A DNA stretch of 12,179 bases, from NCBI GenBank assembly GCA_013329295.1, contig DUKP01000101.1:1-12179 (forward strand), read 5' to 3'. The stretch comes from Candidatus Poseidoniaceae archaeon (lineage in GTDB: Archaea; Thermoplasmatota; Poseidoniia; Poseidoniales; Poseidoniaceae). This document shows, one piece after another, positions 1 through 8,100 of this stretch. Position 1 is the stretch's first letter. Every line of letters starts with the position of its first letter. The notes below the pieces were generated by a model that saw nothing but the letters and a program-made list of their open reading frames with translations, searched no databases and was not told where the DNA came from. Made by a program: the position numbers and the translations under genes.

Positions 1-666
1 CATTGGATAAGATGTAAATTAGTTTCAGATTTGACCAATTCTAAAGGAGAAGTATTTGGGGAACGAGAACACCATTCAGCCTTAGTAAGGTTAGTTGAAA
101 AGAGTGATGATTTGTCTGGTTTCTTACATTCAGAAGTAACTCAAATGCCCGATATTGGGATTCCAGGTTTAGAAGACTTGGTTTTGATGCCTTCATTCAT
201 TTACAAGCGTTATTTCCATGGCCCTAGATTCCAATGTCATGGTGGCGTGATTAGAGGTGTAGGTGATAATGATACACCAGGCGCAGATAGTATCGCACTA
301 ATGCGTAATCAACTGCCTATTAGGGAGCAGTTCAAAGCTGAAGAAAATGGAGGAGAGGTGTTGTTAGAAGCCTTGCCTATGCTAATTGAAGCAGGATTCC
401 AAAATGCTGGTTTTGTGGCAATGGAGTCAGAAGGCTTCTCTTCATTGCCAATCGGTATTGATTGGTCAACCAACCTGCGCGTGCCCGAGCGTAATGAAAT
501 ACTTCGAATGAGGAGTTTACGAGTCGCAGTTGAAGATGCAGGTGTTACAGTTCATGATTTAGTAATAGTCGGGGATGATGACGCACCAGTTCTTGCATTG
601 AAGGGCTTACGATTGAAGAGTATGGCGCCGGTTCCAGATGAACAACGATTCATTCTAGAACGTTAA
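1..666 (+). CDS. Polyketide/PUFA-synthase-type dehydratase domain, C-terminal part (5' end outside window)
   Basis: This is the end of a multidomain polyketide- or polyunsaturated-fatty-acid-synthase-like protein, covering the dehydratase (double hot-dog) region that removes water from a carrier-bound 3-hydroxyacyl chain. The frame is open from base 1. The residues before the TTG at 31 (WIRCKLVSD) already fit the hot-dog strand that runs on into HHSALVRLVE, so TTG 31 is not the true start. Numbering from that TTG, FHGPRFQ at 62-68 is the typical (Y/F)HGPxFQ signature opening the second hot-dog. LPMLIEAGFQ at 115-124 lies where the family has its LLDAALQ helix, and LRMRSLRV / VLALKGLRL form the closing strands. 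Glu120 sits where the catalytic Asp is usual. No carrier or thioesterase domain follows before the stop. The stop overlaps the start of a phosphopantetheinyl transferase by one base, which supports the synthase reading. Whether it makes a fatty acid or a polyketide cannot be told from this fragment. Confidence 0.8.
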   Translation, partial: HWIRCKLVSDLTNSKGEVFGEREHHSALVRLVEKSDDLSGFLHSEVTQMPDIGIPGLEDLVLMPSFIYKRYFHGPRFQCHGGVIRGVGDNDTPGADSIALMRNQLPIREQFKAEENGGEVLLEALPMLIEAGFQNAGFVAMESEGFSSLPIGIDWSTNLRVPERNEILRMRSLRVAVEDAGVTVHDLVIVGDDDAPVLALKGLRLKSMAPVPDEQRFILER

Positions 667-1433
667 TGGTGGAATTGATGCAAGAGATTCCAGTTCAATT
701 TGACTCTAATGGTCCAAGATTACTATGTTTTATGGCGCCTGTAACTGAATTAGACATTTCTCAAGTGCAATTAGCTAATGCAGATGAGGTGGCTAAGTTT
801 GTTACAAAGAAACGCAAAGATGAACATCTTAGTGGTCGTTTACTACTTGAGATGGCACTGGAAAAGTGGGGCATAGATACATCATTATTGGAGGTTAGAA
901 GAAATGAGTTTCGTGCCCCGAGTATTGCTTATCTGCCAGGTACCTGGGTTAGACATCCCTTACCTTCAATATCAATCGGGCACTCTAACGAGTGGGCCTT
1001 TGTTGCGCTAATAGAATCTGGATGGACTATAGGAATAGATGGTGAACCATTAGAACTTGAGATCTCTTCTGGCGTTTTTGAATTAATGGCTAAAGGAGAA
1101 GAATTAACATATTTGCAAAATAATGCAGATCAAGCTTTGACTTACTGGACAAGTAAAGAAGCAGTCCAAAAAGCAGCACGCTTAGGTATGAATCTAAATC
1201 CACGTGAAATCAAAATTCCAATTGGAAATAATGAAACTAAAATTCCAATTGAAAATTTAAATTTCCAATTGAAAAATTTATCATTTAATGGATATAATAT
1301 CAGTGTTGCAATAAGTCAAGGAGAGGGGTATGATTCTATTCCTGAAGATGATTTGCTAGATCAAACTTTAGAAGCGATGCAAGCGGATGAAGATTGGTCA
1401 ATTGGTTGTAAAACCACTAGAACAAATACCTAG
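666..1433 (+). CDS. 4'-phosphopantetheinyl transferase (Sfp/AcpS superfamily)
   Basis: This enzyme moves the 4'-phosphopantetheine arm of coenzyme A onto a serine of carrier domains, with Mg2+, in the cytoplasm. The family motifs occur in order. SISIGHS at 101-107 matches the (S)xSH(S) block. GIDGEP at 123-128 supplies the metal-binding Asp125 and Glu127, with Gly in place of the usual hydrophobic residue between them. FELMAKGEEL at 138-147 supplies the third acidic position. WTSKEAVQKA at 161-170 is the WxxKEAxxK block. At 255 residues it has Sfp-type length rather than the short AcpS length. ATG 666 overlaps the upstream TAA by one base. An in-frame ATG at 678 has a ggtgga ribosome-like site just before it and is an equally credible start. 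The likely substrate is the synthase encoded immediately upstream. The C-terminal 35 residues are acidic and unrecognised. A small internal DNA repeat lies at 1212-1275. Confidence 0.9.
   Translation: MVELMQEIPVQFDSNGPRLLCFMAPVTELDISQVQLANADEVAKFVTKKRKDEHLSGRLLLEMALEKWGIDTSLLEVRRNEFRAPSIAYLPGTWVRHPLPSISIGHSNEWAFVALIESGWTIGIDGEPLELEISSGVFELMAKGEELTYLQNNADQALTYWTSKEAVQKAARLGMNLNPREIKIPIGNNETKIPIENLNFQLKNLSFNGYNISVAISQGEGYDSIPEDDLLDQTLEAMQADEDWSIGCKTTRTNT
1212..1265 (+). repeat. 27-base imperfect tandem repeat inside the transferase gene
   Basis: Two adjacent 27-base units (1212-1238 and 1239-1265) both begin aaaattccaattg, giving the in-frame peptide echo KIPIGNNET / KIPIENLNF. A third ttccaattg core follows at 1263-1271 in another frame. 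The first core, ttccaattggaa, is a perfect 12-base palindrome. On the opposite strand the same stretch is rich in T runs, about 160 bases past the end of the converging operon. Confidence 0.65.
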
Positions 1434-1865
1434 TTATTTCCAAAACATGTATTTTTCCCGACTTTCTTCCCAAGGTAAATCTAAGAGTATACCAATTTCA
1501 GTTAGAATAACATAGTTCAGCAACAAGTATGAAATGTAACTAATAATCAATACTAATAGTGAAGTATTGATGATTTTTCTTCTTTCTCTTTTTGCTTGAT
1601 CAATAGTACAAATTCCTTTGTTCCGGAAATGAATAATCAAGCCTATTACTACAAAGGCCAAAGCAGATAGTAGCATCAGAGGTCTAAACCAGCCATAACC
1701 ATCTCCGCCCCAGTAAAGTGTGTCAGAAAGCGCAGCAGCGGAACTTACACTAGCCAAACCAAATAACACTAAAACAACGCTGGGAAGGCAGCACATTGAA
1801 GCGATTAATGCTGACCCAGAAATCAGTTTAATCAATGATTTTCGCTGTGAAACTTCCTCGGTCAT
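1434..1865 (-). CDS. MerT-like small membrane transport protein
   Basis: This is a 143-residue inner-membrane protein resembling MerT, which passes Hg(II) across the membrane through cysteine pairs. The similarity is specific. A first helix (about 16-46) carries a vicinal pair Cys25-Cys26 followed by Leu-Pro. A second helix (about 62-80) begins FRPLMLL, like the YRPIFIG of MerT. A loop GICTIDQ at 84-90 echoes the GEVCAIPQ loop of MerT and holds Cys86. A third helix spans about 101-122. Classical MerT has two loop cysteines; only one is seen here. There is no mercuric reductase, MerP or MerR in the window, so mercury itself is unproven and another soft metal or a redox role is possible. It is the last gene of the operon: its site GAGGTGA (1870-1876) includes the TGA stop of the hydrolase before it, suggesting coupled translation. 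Its stop abuts the stop of the converging transferase. Confidence 0.65.
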   Translation of the reverse strand: MTEEVSQRKSLIKLISGSALIASMCCLPSVVLVLFGLASVSSAAALSDTLYWGGDGYGWFRPLMLLSALAFVVIGLIIHFRNKGICTIDQAKRERRKIINTSLLVLIISYISYLLLNYVILTEIGILLDLPWEESREKYMFWK

Positions 1866-1869
1866 TACA

Positions 1870-1876
1870 TCACCTC
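1870..1876 (-). promoter_or_regulatory. Ribosome binding site of the MerT-like gene
   Basis: GAGGTGA lies 4 bases before ATG 1865 and includes the last two bases of the TGA stop (1875-1877) of the upstream hydrolase. It fixes the start and points to translational coupling. Confidence 0.7.
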
Positions 1877-3569
1877 AACAATAATTGAATTTGTTCTCTT
1901 GTATAGCATTAGTGTATGTTTGTAACTGCAAAACCGGTGTTCCATCTGACCATTCACCCATATCTCTAAGCAAAGGCCCATCGATTAAATGAGAATATGC
2001 AAATTGTTCAGTATTGTAATCTCCTCGACTTCTTGCGACTAGCCAATCTGCTTGTGCATCAACTCGCCGATAAAATGCCCAATCAGATAAGGTGTCATGC
2101 GCTTCATTAGTAGGTATGTAATGTGAAGCGACCAGCCTTGGAAATCCATATTTGTCACTTGGAATATATATCAAAATAGAATTGTTTTCTTCTATCATAT
2201 TGAATAATTTTTGATGATAAACGCTATCACATTGTCCAACAGTCATGTCATCCTCACTTACAGCTAAATGTACCATAGTCGCTTCAGGAAGTCCGGTGAA
2301 ATCTGGCTGCCATAAATCTTGTACTGGTCTTGATGCAGCCATTTCGGTATTGACTACCAATGTTTGATTGCCCCAACCAAATTCTTGCACCATCTGTAGT
2401 GCATGTAGCGAATATGCACCACCTAAACTATGTCCTCCTATGTACAAATGCTCAGGCATAATGCTAAGATTTCCGAGTACTGAATCAATTTCAACCCCCC
2501 GAGTTTGGTCATCAATAATCGAAGTCAATAACGTCAAAGCAGAATAAATAGAATACAATCTAGGTATATGATGCGGCCAATCAGAGGTTCCCTCAACTGT
2601 TTTGTCATTCCAATCTTCTCCACCTTCGGGTCTAATATCAGTAGGGTATTGGATATATGCAACAACCATGCCTTTTCCTACTAACCGGTCAATCCAATCT
2701 GTATAGGATTCACGACTTGGGTTGTTGAATGCATGAAAAATAATGGCAAGAGGTACGCCTTCAATACCTGGATTTTCAGGTAGTACAGGTAACGAGAGAT
2801 ATATTGAGAATGTAATATCTTCTTCAGTATCACCTTGTATTGCTGTGACATTATCGGGTAACGTGTATGGATAAATTTCCAACACTTCAGCAAATGGGCC
2901 TGGTTGCCCTCCATATCCAAATGCAGGTTTATCTGGTGGAGAGGGTGCTATACCTGCAAGTGCTGGAATCCCCGGCATCATCAACCAAGCTGCGAAAAAC
3001 ACGGCCAATAGATGGCTTACTGAGTAAAAGTTGTCAAAAAATCCGTTATTTGATTTAGGTAATTTTGGAATTCCTCTCGAACCTATTGCACAGGAAAATA
3101 AAATAAATCCGTAGAGTGTAGGCAATAGTAAAAAAGCCCCTCTTAAATATCTAATATCCATTATTACAAATACTACATATGAGCCAAAAATAAGTCCAGA
3201 AAAGAATACTAAAACATGTCTGATCCAAGCAGGAATGTATTTTTCCTGCTGTCCTCGAATCATCAACCATAAACCAAGACTGAGTACTATTGCACAAAGC
3301 AAAGCAACACTTGGAACATTTTGTCTCAATAAGAACGTAATTTCAAGGGTTCTAATCGCTATAGGCCACACAGCATTTTCAAGACTATTGCCAAGTATGA
3401 GCAAATAAATTGTTTCAATAATTGCAATAATGGCTCCTAAAGAAAAAATTGCCATTGGAAATATTGGTGCCTGAACAAATTTAGCAAGCACACTTTGTTC
3501 GCTATCAACGGCCCTCTCCATATGCTGAAAATAGGGGTTGAGTAAAAAAAAGGTTGTAATTAAATTCAA
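1875..3569 (-). CDS. Membrane-anchored alpha/beta hydrolase (esterase/lipase-like)
   Basis: A two-part protein. Residues about 34-205 contain five likely membrane helices (about 36-60, 86-104, 116-137, 143-163, 184-205). Residues about 225-560 form an alpha/beta hydrolase. The nucleophile elbow is GGHSLGG at 378-384 with Ser381. AIIFHAFNN at 275-283 is the usual strand and oxyanion-hole region. SEDD at 438-441 offers the acid, and ASHYIPTNEAH at 481-491 offers the histidine (His483 fits best, His491 is possible). The set-up resembles secreted cutinase/dienelactone-hydrolase-type esterases, but the substrate is unknown. The catalytic half probably faces outside, given the signalling context of its operon partner, a lipoprotein peptidase. 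The TTG start at 3569 overlaps the TGA of the upstream peptidase (TTGA). An ATG at 3521 (residue 17, MERAVDS) is the alternative, and neither has a clear ribosome site. The last residues overlap the ribosome site of the MerT-like gene. Confidence 0.75.
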   Translation of the reverse strand: MNLITTFFLLNPYFQHMERAVDSEQSVLAKFVQAPIFPMAIFSLGAIIAIIETIYLLILGNSLENAVWPIAIRTLEITFLLRQNVPSVALLCAIVLSLGLWLMIRGQQEKYIPAWIRHVLVFFSGLIFGSYVVFVIMDIRYLRGAFLLLPTLYGFILFSCAIGSRGIPKLPKSNNGFFDNFYSVSHLLAVFFAAWLMMPGIPALAGIAPSPPDKPAFGYGGQPGPFAEVLEIYPYTLPDNVTAIQGDTEEDITFSIYLSLPVLPENPGIEGVPLAIIFHAFNNPSRESYTDWIDRLVGKGMVVAYIQYPTDIRPEGGEDWNDKTVEGTSDWPHHIPRLYSIYSALTLLTSIIDDQTRGVEIDSVLGNLSIMPEHLYIGGHSLGGAYSLHALQMVQEFGWGNQTLVVNTEMAASRPVQDLWQPDFTGLPEATMVHLAVSEDDMTVGQCDSVYHQKLFNMIEENNSILIYIPSDKYGFPRLVASHYIPTNEAHDTLSDWAFYRRVDAQADWLVARSRGDYNTEQFAYSHLIDGPLLRDMGEWSDGTPVLQLQTYTNAIQENKFNYC

Positions 3570-4972
3570 ACATCAACATTACGAACTTCAGGAGTTTGGT
3601 CAGCGAGAATGAATTCTAAAAATGCAGCCCATAGTACATATTGGATACTATTTTTCAATTCTTCAGGCCCACCAACTTCTGCAATCATATTATCAAAAGT
3701 GTCTGTTGGTGAATGGTATGCGCTGTAGTCCTCATCATATGCCCCAAGATGGAAAATTGTTTGAGCCCCGAGGTTTCTAAATGTTACATGATCTGAACGT
3801 CCAAAAGTGTCTTCATGAACATCCATCACAAGGTTGTAGTGGTCATCCCAGTGTTGGTCACAACCTGCACCATAAGAGCCCTCGATACGCAAATCCATTG
3901 GTGCTTTCATAATATCTCGATGAACGTAATCAAGAATCGTAGTGATGGCAACATCTTGCACCTCTGGATCAAAATCGGGGCCAGACCAAGCATGATACGG
4001 GAAATAATCGCCATTAGATTTCTTTGCTGGATAAGAAATTCCCATCATGTCCATATTGATGTAGAAGCGCAATTCCTTGTCTTTTGGTAAACAATAATCA
4101 CAATCGTTGTTGGCGAATGCATTTGACCCTCTCAAGCCTGCTTCTTCACTTGACCAAAGAGCAAGGAAGGTATCACATCTTACTTCAACATCAAGCAGCG
4201 CTTTAGCATACAACATTATTGCAACAGTTCCTGCAGTGTTGTCGTATGCTCCTTCATAAGTCCCGCCGCCTGGAGGTCCAGCAGGCGGTGCGATATCCAT
4301 ATGTGCACCAATGCCTTGAACGCAAGAATCATCATAGCCACGTTTCCAAGCGATAACATTCAAGCTTTCAGGCTGGGTTAAACTGAAAGTATCGGTAACT
4401 CTCATCAAATGTGTTTCATATCCAAGGCCTTCAAAATGCCCGTGGAAGAATGAAGCGGCTCTCTCAAATGCTGGATTTGGTGATCCCATCCACCTGTTGA
4501 TATAGCCGCCACACAAAGTAGAATCAGTACACACACTGGTAATGAAATCCATCTTTTCGAACCATTCCGAGCCACTGATAATTACCTCGCCCTCAGCAAT
4601 AGTGTATTCGAATGACTTGCCTTTGCCGTTAGCCTCTACTATAGTTATGCTAACTTCTTCAGCATAGGGAATCGGTAATAATTTTCCATTAATCTGTTCA
4701 TCTTCGACAACCGCATAACCGTTTGGAATCACAATATCATCAATAAACATCATGACATTATTTGGCACTGAAATAGACCTACCCTTGCCGGCAAGGAAGA
4801 ATGTATGCCATTCTCCTCCACGTAATTCAGCATCATTAGCATCAGTAAAGTCAATTTGGAAACCAGCAACATCATAGTCGCTATCAGCAGAATCTTCTCC
4901 AAAACATCCTGACATTGAAGCGCTGAAAAAAACTAGCACAAGTAAGATGCTTTTCAATGCATTACTCTGCAT
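3566..4972 (-). CDS. M28-family zinc aminopeptidase, lipoprotein
   Basis: This is an exported metallopeptidase that would release amino acids from peptide ends outside the cell. Residues 1-22 form a signal peptide ending in the lipobox SMSGC, with Cys23 as the lipid-attachment site, followed by an acidic linker. Residues about 35-130 look like a beta-rich accessory domain. The M28 domain spans about 165-455 and all two-zinc ligands can be seen: His224 in GAHMD, bridging Asp244 in AYDNTAG, catalytic Glu276 and ligand Glu277 in SSEEAG, Asp308 in NMDMMG, and His420 in YHSPTD. GRSDH at 391-395 is the conserved block before the last ligand. Six cysteines in the domain suggest disulfides, as expected outside the cell. 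ATG 4972 is preceded by GAGGTG. It is the first gene of a three-gene operon, and its TGA overlaps the hydrolase start by four bases. Substrate preference cannot be read. Confidence 0.92.
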   Translation of the reverse strand: MQSNALKSILLVLVFFSASMSGCFGEDSADSDYDVAGFQIDFTDANDAELRGGEWHTFFLAGKGRSISVPNNVMMFIDDIVIPNGYAVVEDEQINGKLLPIPYAEEVSITIVEANGKGKSFEYTIAEGEVIISGSEWFEKMDFITSVCTDSTLCGGYINRWMGSPNPAFERAASFFHGHFEGLGYETHLMRVTDTFSLTQPESLNVIAWKRGYDDSCVQGIGAHMDIAPPAGPPGGGTYEGAYDNTAGTVAIMLYAKALLDVEVRCDTFLALWSSEEAGLRGSNAFANNDCDYCLPKDKELRFYINMDMMGISYPAKKSNGDYFPYHAWSGPDFDPEVQDVAITTILDYVHRDIMKAPMDLRIEGSYGAGCDQHWDDHYNLVMDVHEDTFGRSDHVTFRNLGAQTIFHLGAYDEDYSAYHSPTDTFDNMIAEVGGPEELKNSIQYVLWAAFLEFILADQTPEVRNVDV

Positions 4973-4977
4973 GAGAA

Positions 4978-4983
4978 CACCTC
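4978..4983 (-). promoter_or_regulatory. Ribosome binding site of the M28 peptidase gene
   Basis: GAGGTG ends 5 bases before ATG 4972 and settles that start. The same motif precedes the MerT-like gene, but none is present before the large S8 protease or the ABC transporter. Confidence 0.7.
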
Positions 4984-5012
4984 AAGTCGCTGACTCATAG
5001 ACTTTGTCAATC

Positions 5013-5022
5013 ATAATTTAGA
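5013..5022 (-). promoter_or_regulatory. Possible TATA box of the peptidase-hydrolase-MerT-like operon
   Basis: Read on the - strand, TCTAAATTAT lies about 41-50 bases before ATG 4972. Transcription starting about 25 bases downstream would give a leader of roughly 20 bases containing the GAGGTG site. The match to the archaeal TATA consensus is only fair, and read-through from the tRNA or protease gene upstream is an alternative. Confidence 0.35.
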
Positions 5023-5048
5023 TTATGCCGTGATACTCGAAGTTATTG

Positions 5049-5123
5049 TGGTGCGGATAGCGGGAGTCGAACCCACGACATAAGGTTGGAAACCTCAGAT
5101 GATAACCACTTCACCATATCCGC
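5049..5123 (-). tRNA. tRNA-Gly (anticodon UCC), CCA encoded
   Basis: The - strand folds as a complete cloverleaf. The acceptor arm GCGGATA pairs with TATCCGC. The D stem GTGA pairs with TCAT around the loop AGTGGTTA, which carries the GG pair. The anticodon stem TGAGG pairs with CCTTA around the loop TTTCCAA, giving anticodon TCC. A 4-base variable loop TGTC follows. The T stem GTGGG pairs with CCCGC around TTCGACT. The discriminator is A (5052) and CCA is encoded at 5049-5051. Anticodon UCC reads GGA and other glycine codons. There is no intron. It sits 49 bases past the stop of the S8 protease and 76 bases before the M28 gene on the same strand. A convincing promoter of its own was not seen in the 49-base gap, so it may be co-transcribed with the protease. 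Confidence 0.95.
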
Positions 5124-5172
5124 GATATTGGTTGCGAGTAGTATTTCCTCTTTGAGTCAATCGGTTGTAATA

Positions 5173-8100
5173 TCAGTCAAATCCCGGTGGTGGCGGAGGT
5201 ATTGGGCGATTTAATCCAAATTCAGCACGTCGATTTTCTGAACTAGTATTCTTATTTGTTAATCTGGCTTTTAGGACATTTTCAGCATGTTCACGACGTT
5301 CTTTGTTACGACGGATAGTGTTTGCTTTTCCTCTCAAGAATAGTGTTCCCATCAGTGCAAACAATACCAATCCTGCAAGTGCTGCTTGGATTACTGGTTG
5401 CTTTAGCAATTTGTTGATAGTATCTGTTTGGTCATCAATAATATTGGTCTTTAACCTTGAATCTTGAGCATCAAGTGAAATCGTAATTGAATCCATGGCA
5501 AACTCTGAACCAGGCTCTTTGGCAACTAAAACCAGTTGGTATAATCCTGCTTCCAATACTTCACCAGAGAAAACAATGGTTTGGGTTCCTCCAGTTTCTG
5601 GAGAGAAAATCAGCAATTGAACTGTAGTATCTGCTGCTATTCCATTCATGGCTTGCCATTCAAGCCTTACACCTGCATTAGTCATTTCTGTATTGACCGT
5701 ACATGTGAAAGAGAACCAATCTCCACCTGCTAAGTCTAACTCAATAGTAGATTCACTACAACTTAAGGTTGCTTCACCAGCATTCCTCGTTGGGTCATCA
5801 GGCCAATGATCTAATTTGTAAGATCCAGCAGTTTGATTGTCACCCCAACCGTCGCCATCAGAATCTATCCATTGAGAATCTTCTCCGGGAAATGCATCCT
5901 CAATATTGGCCCATCCATCTCCATCATCGTCAGGACAGCCATGCTTAGTGCCTTGACTAGAGGTGCCAGTTTCAAATGGACAACTATCTCCCATAGTACC
6001 GGCTTCATTATCGCCAAAACTATCATTGTCACTATCAAACCATTGTGTATCATCGCCTAACCACAAGTCATTAGCATCGCTAGCACCATCAGAGTCTTCA
6101 TCAGGACAACCAAATCTGTCGATTGTTGAAGTTCCTACTACTGCAGGACAAGCATCTGGATTAGTGCCGTTTGGATTATCCCCATATCCATCACCGTCGG
6201 TATCATTCCATTGAGTAGGATCATCTGGGAAATCATCATCGGTTTGTGCAGTTCCATCATTATCTCCATCAGGACAACCAAATAGGCCAATGTTGGAATA
6301 TCCTTCTTCAGCTGGGCAATCATCTCCTTCGAAGCCAGTTGCATTATCGCCAAATCCATCCCCATCTGCATCAGCCCATTGACTTGGCTCTATTGGAAAA
6401 GCATCTGCACCATCACTGACATTCCATCCAACAGTACTATTTGTTGGGGGAGTGACATCAGAATAACCATCACCATCAGTATCAGGACAACCGGTTCTAT
6501 CCTCAGTGGAATTACCTGCAACTGAAATACAATTATCTTCCAAGTCATCAAAACCGTCACCATCAGAATCTTGACTTCTTGTTGGGTCATCTGGGAAGGC
6601 ATCATTCAAGTTAGAGATTCCATCTCCATCGTCATCTAAACATCCAAAACGGTCAACGGTTGATGTTCCCGCTTCTCCAGGACACGAATCCGCCTCTATT
6701 CCGGTCGCATTATCACCGTAGCCATCACCATCTTGATCTAACCACTGTGATGGAGTCGATGGTAATTCATCAATCACGTTGTCCCATCCATCACCATCAT
6801 CATCTGGGCAACCCAAACGGTTACCTTGAGTAGAATTACCTGCTTGACTCGGACAAGCGTCAGGATTTAATCCAGCTAAATTATCTCCATAGCCATCACT
6901 ATCGGAATCTGCCCATTGAGTTGGTTCATCCGGCTGGGCATCCTGATCATTGGCCCACCCATCACTATCAGAATCAGGGCATCCCAATGTGTTGTTTCGC
7001 CAAGAATCTCCCCACTCAAGTGGACAGTCGTCAGCATTATTGCCAGTAGACTCATCTCCATAACCATCACTATCAGAATCAGCCCATTGAGTTGCATCAT
7101 TTGGAAATACATCAGCACCATCGCTATATGTCCATGTTCCATCACTATCTGAATAACCATCGCCATCGGAATCAGGACACCCCATACGGTCATGAGTCGA
7201 ATAACCCTCTAAGGTTGGACAAGCGTCGTCAACTGCATCATCTACTCCATCGCCATCAGCATCTGCCCATCGAGTAGCGTCACTAGGAAAAGCATCAGCG
7301 CCATCAGCAGCAGTCCAAAATGCATCAGGGTCGGACCATCCGTCACCATCGGTATCAAGGCAACCTAATCTGTCGTTAGTTGACTCTCCATAAACTCCAG
7401 GACAATCATCACCATTTGTTCCAAGCGGATTATCGCCATAACCATCGCCATCATCATCAACCCATTGAGTTGCATCACTTGGCCAAGCATCTGCGTCGTC
7501 ATCAGCGACTGTCCATGCACCATCAGGGTCGGACCATCCATCTCCATCGGTATCAGGGCAACCAAGCCTATCTTGGCTTGAGAACCCTTGAACGCCTACA
7601 CAAGCATCGGGGTTATTGCCACTAGGGTCATCGCCATAACCGTCATTGTCAGCATCTTCCCATTGAGTATCATCAGATGGGAATGAGTCATCAGTATCAG
7701 CATAGCCATCTCCGTCACCATCAGGACATCCCAAATTACCTAACTGATTTGAGGTTCCAAAATTGGTTGGACATGAATCAGGATTTACTCCTCCAGAGTT
7801 GTCACCATAGCCATCACCATCTTGGTCAGCCCATTGAGTTGGCTCAGCAATGAATGCATCAGCGCCATCAGAAGTAGTCCAAACTCCATCAGGGTCGGAC
7901 CATCCATCTCCATCGGTATCATGACACCCATATCTGTCTTGGATTGACTCACCATAAACTCCTACACAAGCATCTCCAAATGTTCCAGATGAGTTGTCCC
8001 CAAAAGTATCTACATCATCATCCACCCATTGCGTTGCATTTCCAATGAATGCATCTGCACCATCTGCAACGGTCCAGACTCCATCTGGGTCGGAATATCC

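Noticed and set aside
31..666. Complete gene starting at TTG 31
   Set aside because: The frame is open to base 1 and the residues before TTG 31 continue the hot-dog strand, so the gene begins outside the window.
2681..4090. Short open frames at 2681-2920 (-), 2867-3058 (+) and 3815-4090 (+)
   Set aside because: All lie inside the well-supported hydrolase and M28 genes and show no family features.
5049..5172. Integrated element using the tRNA as attachment site
   Set aside because: No integrase, recombinase or duplicated tRNA fragment is visible in the window.
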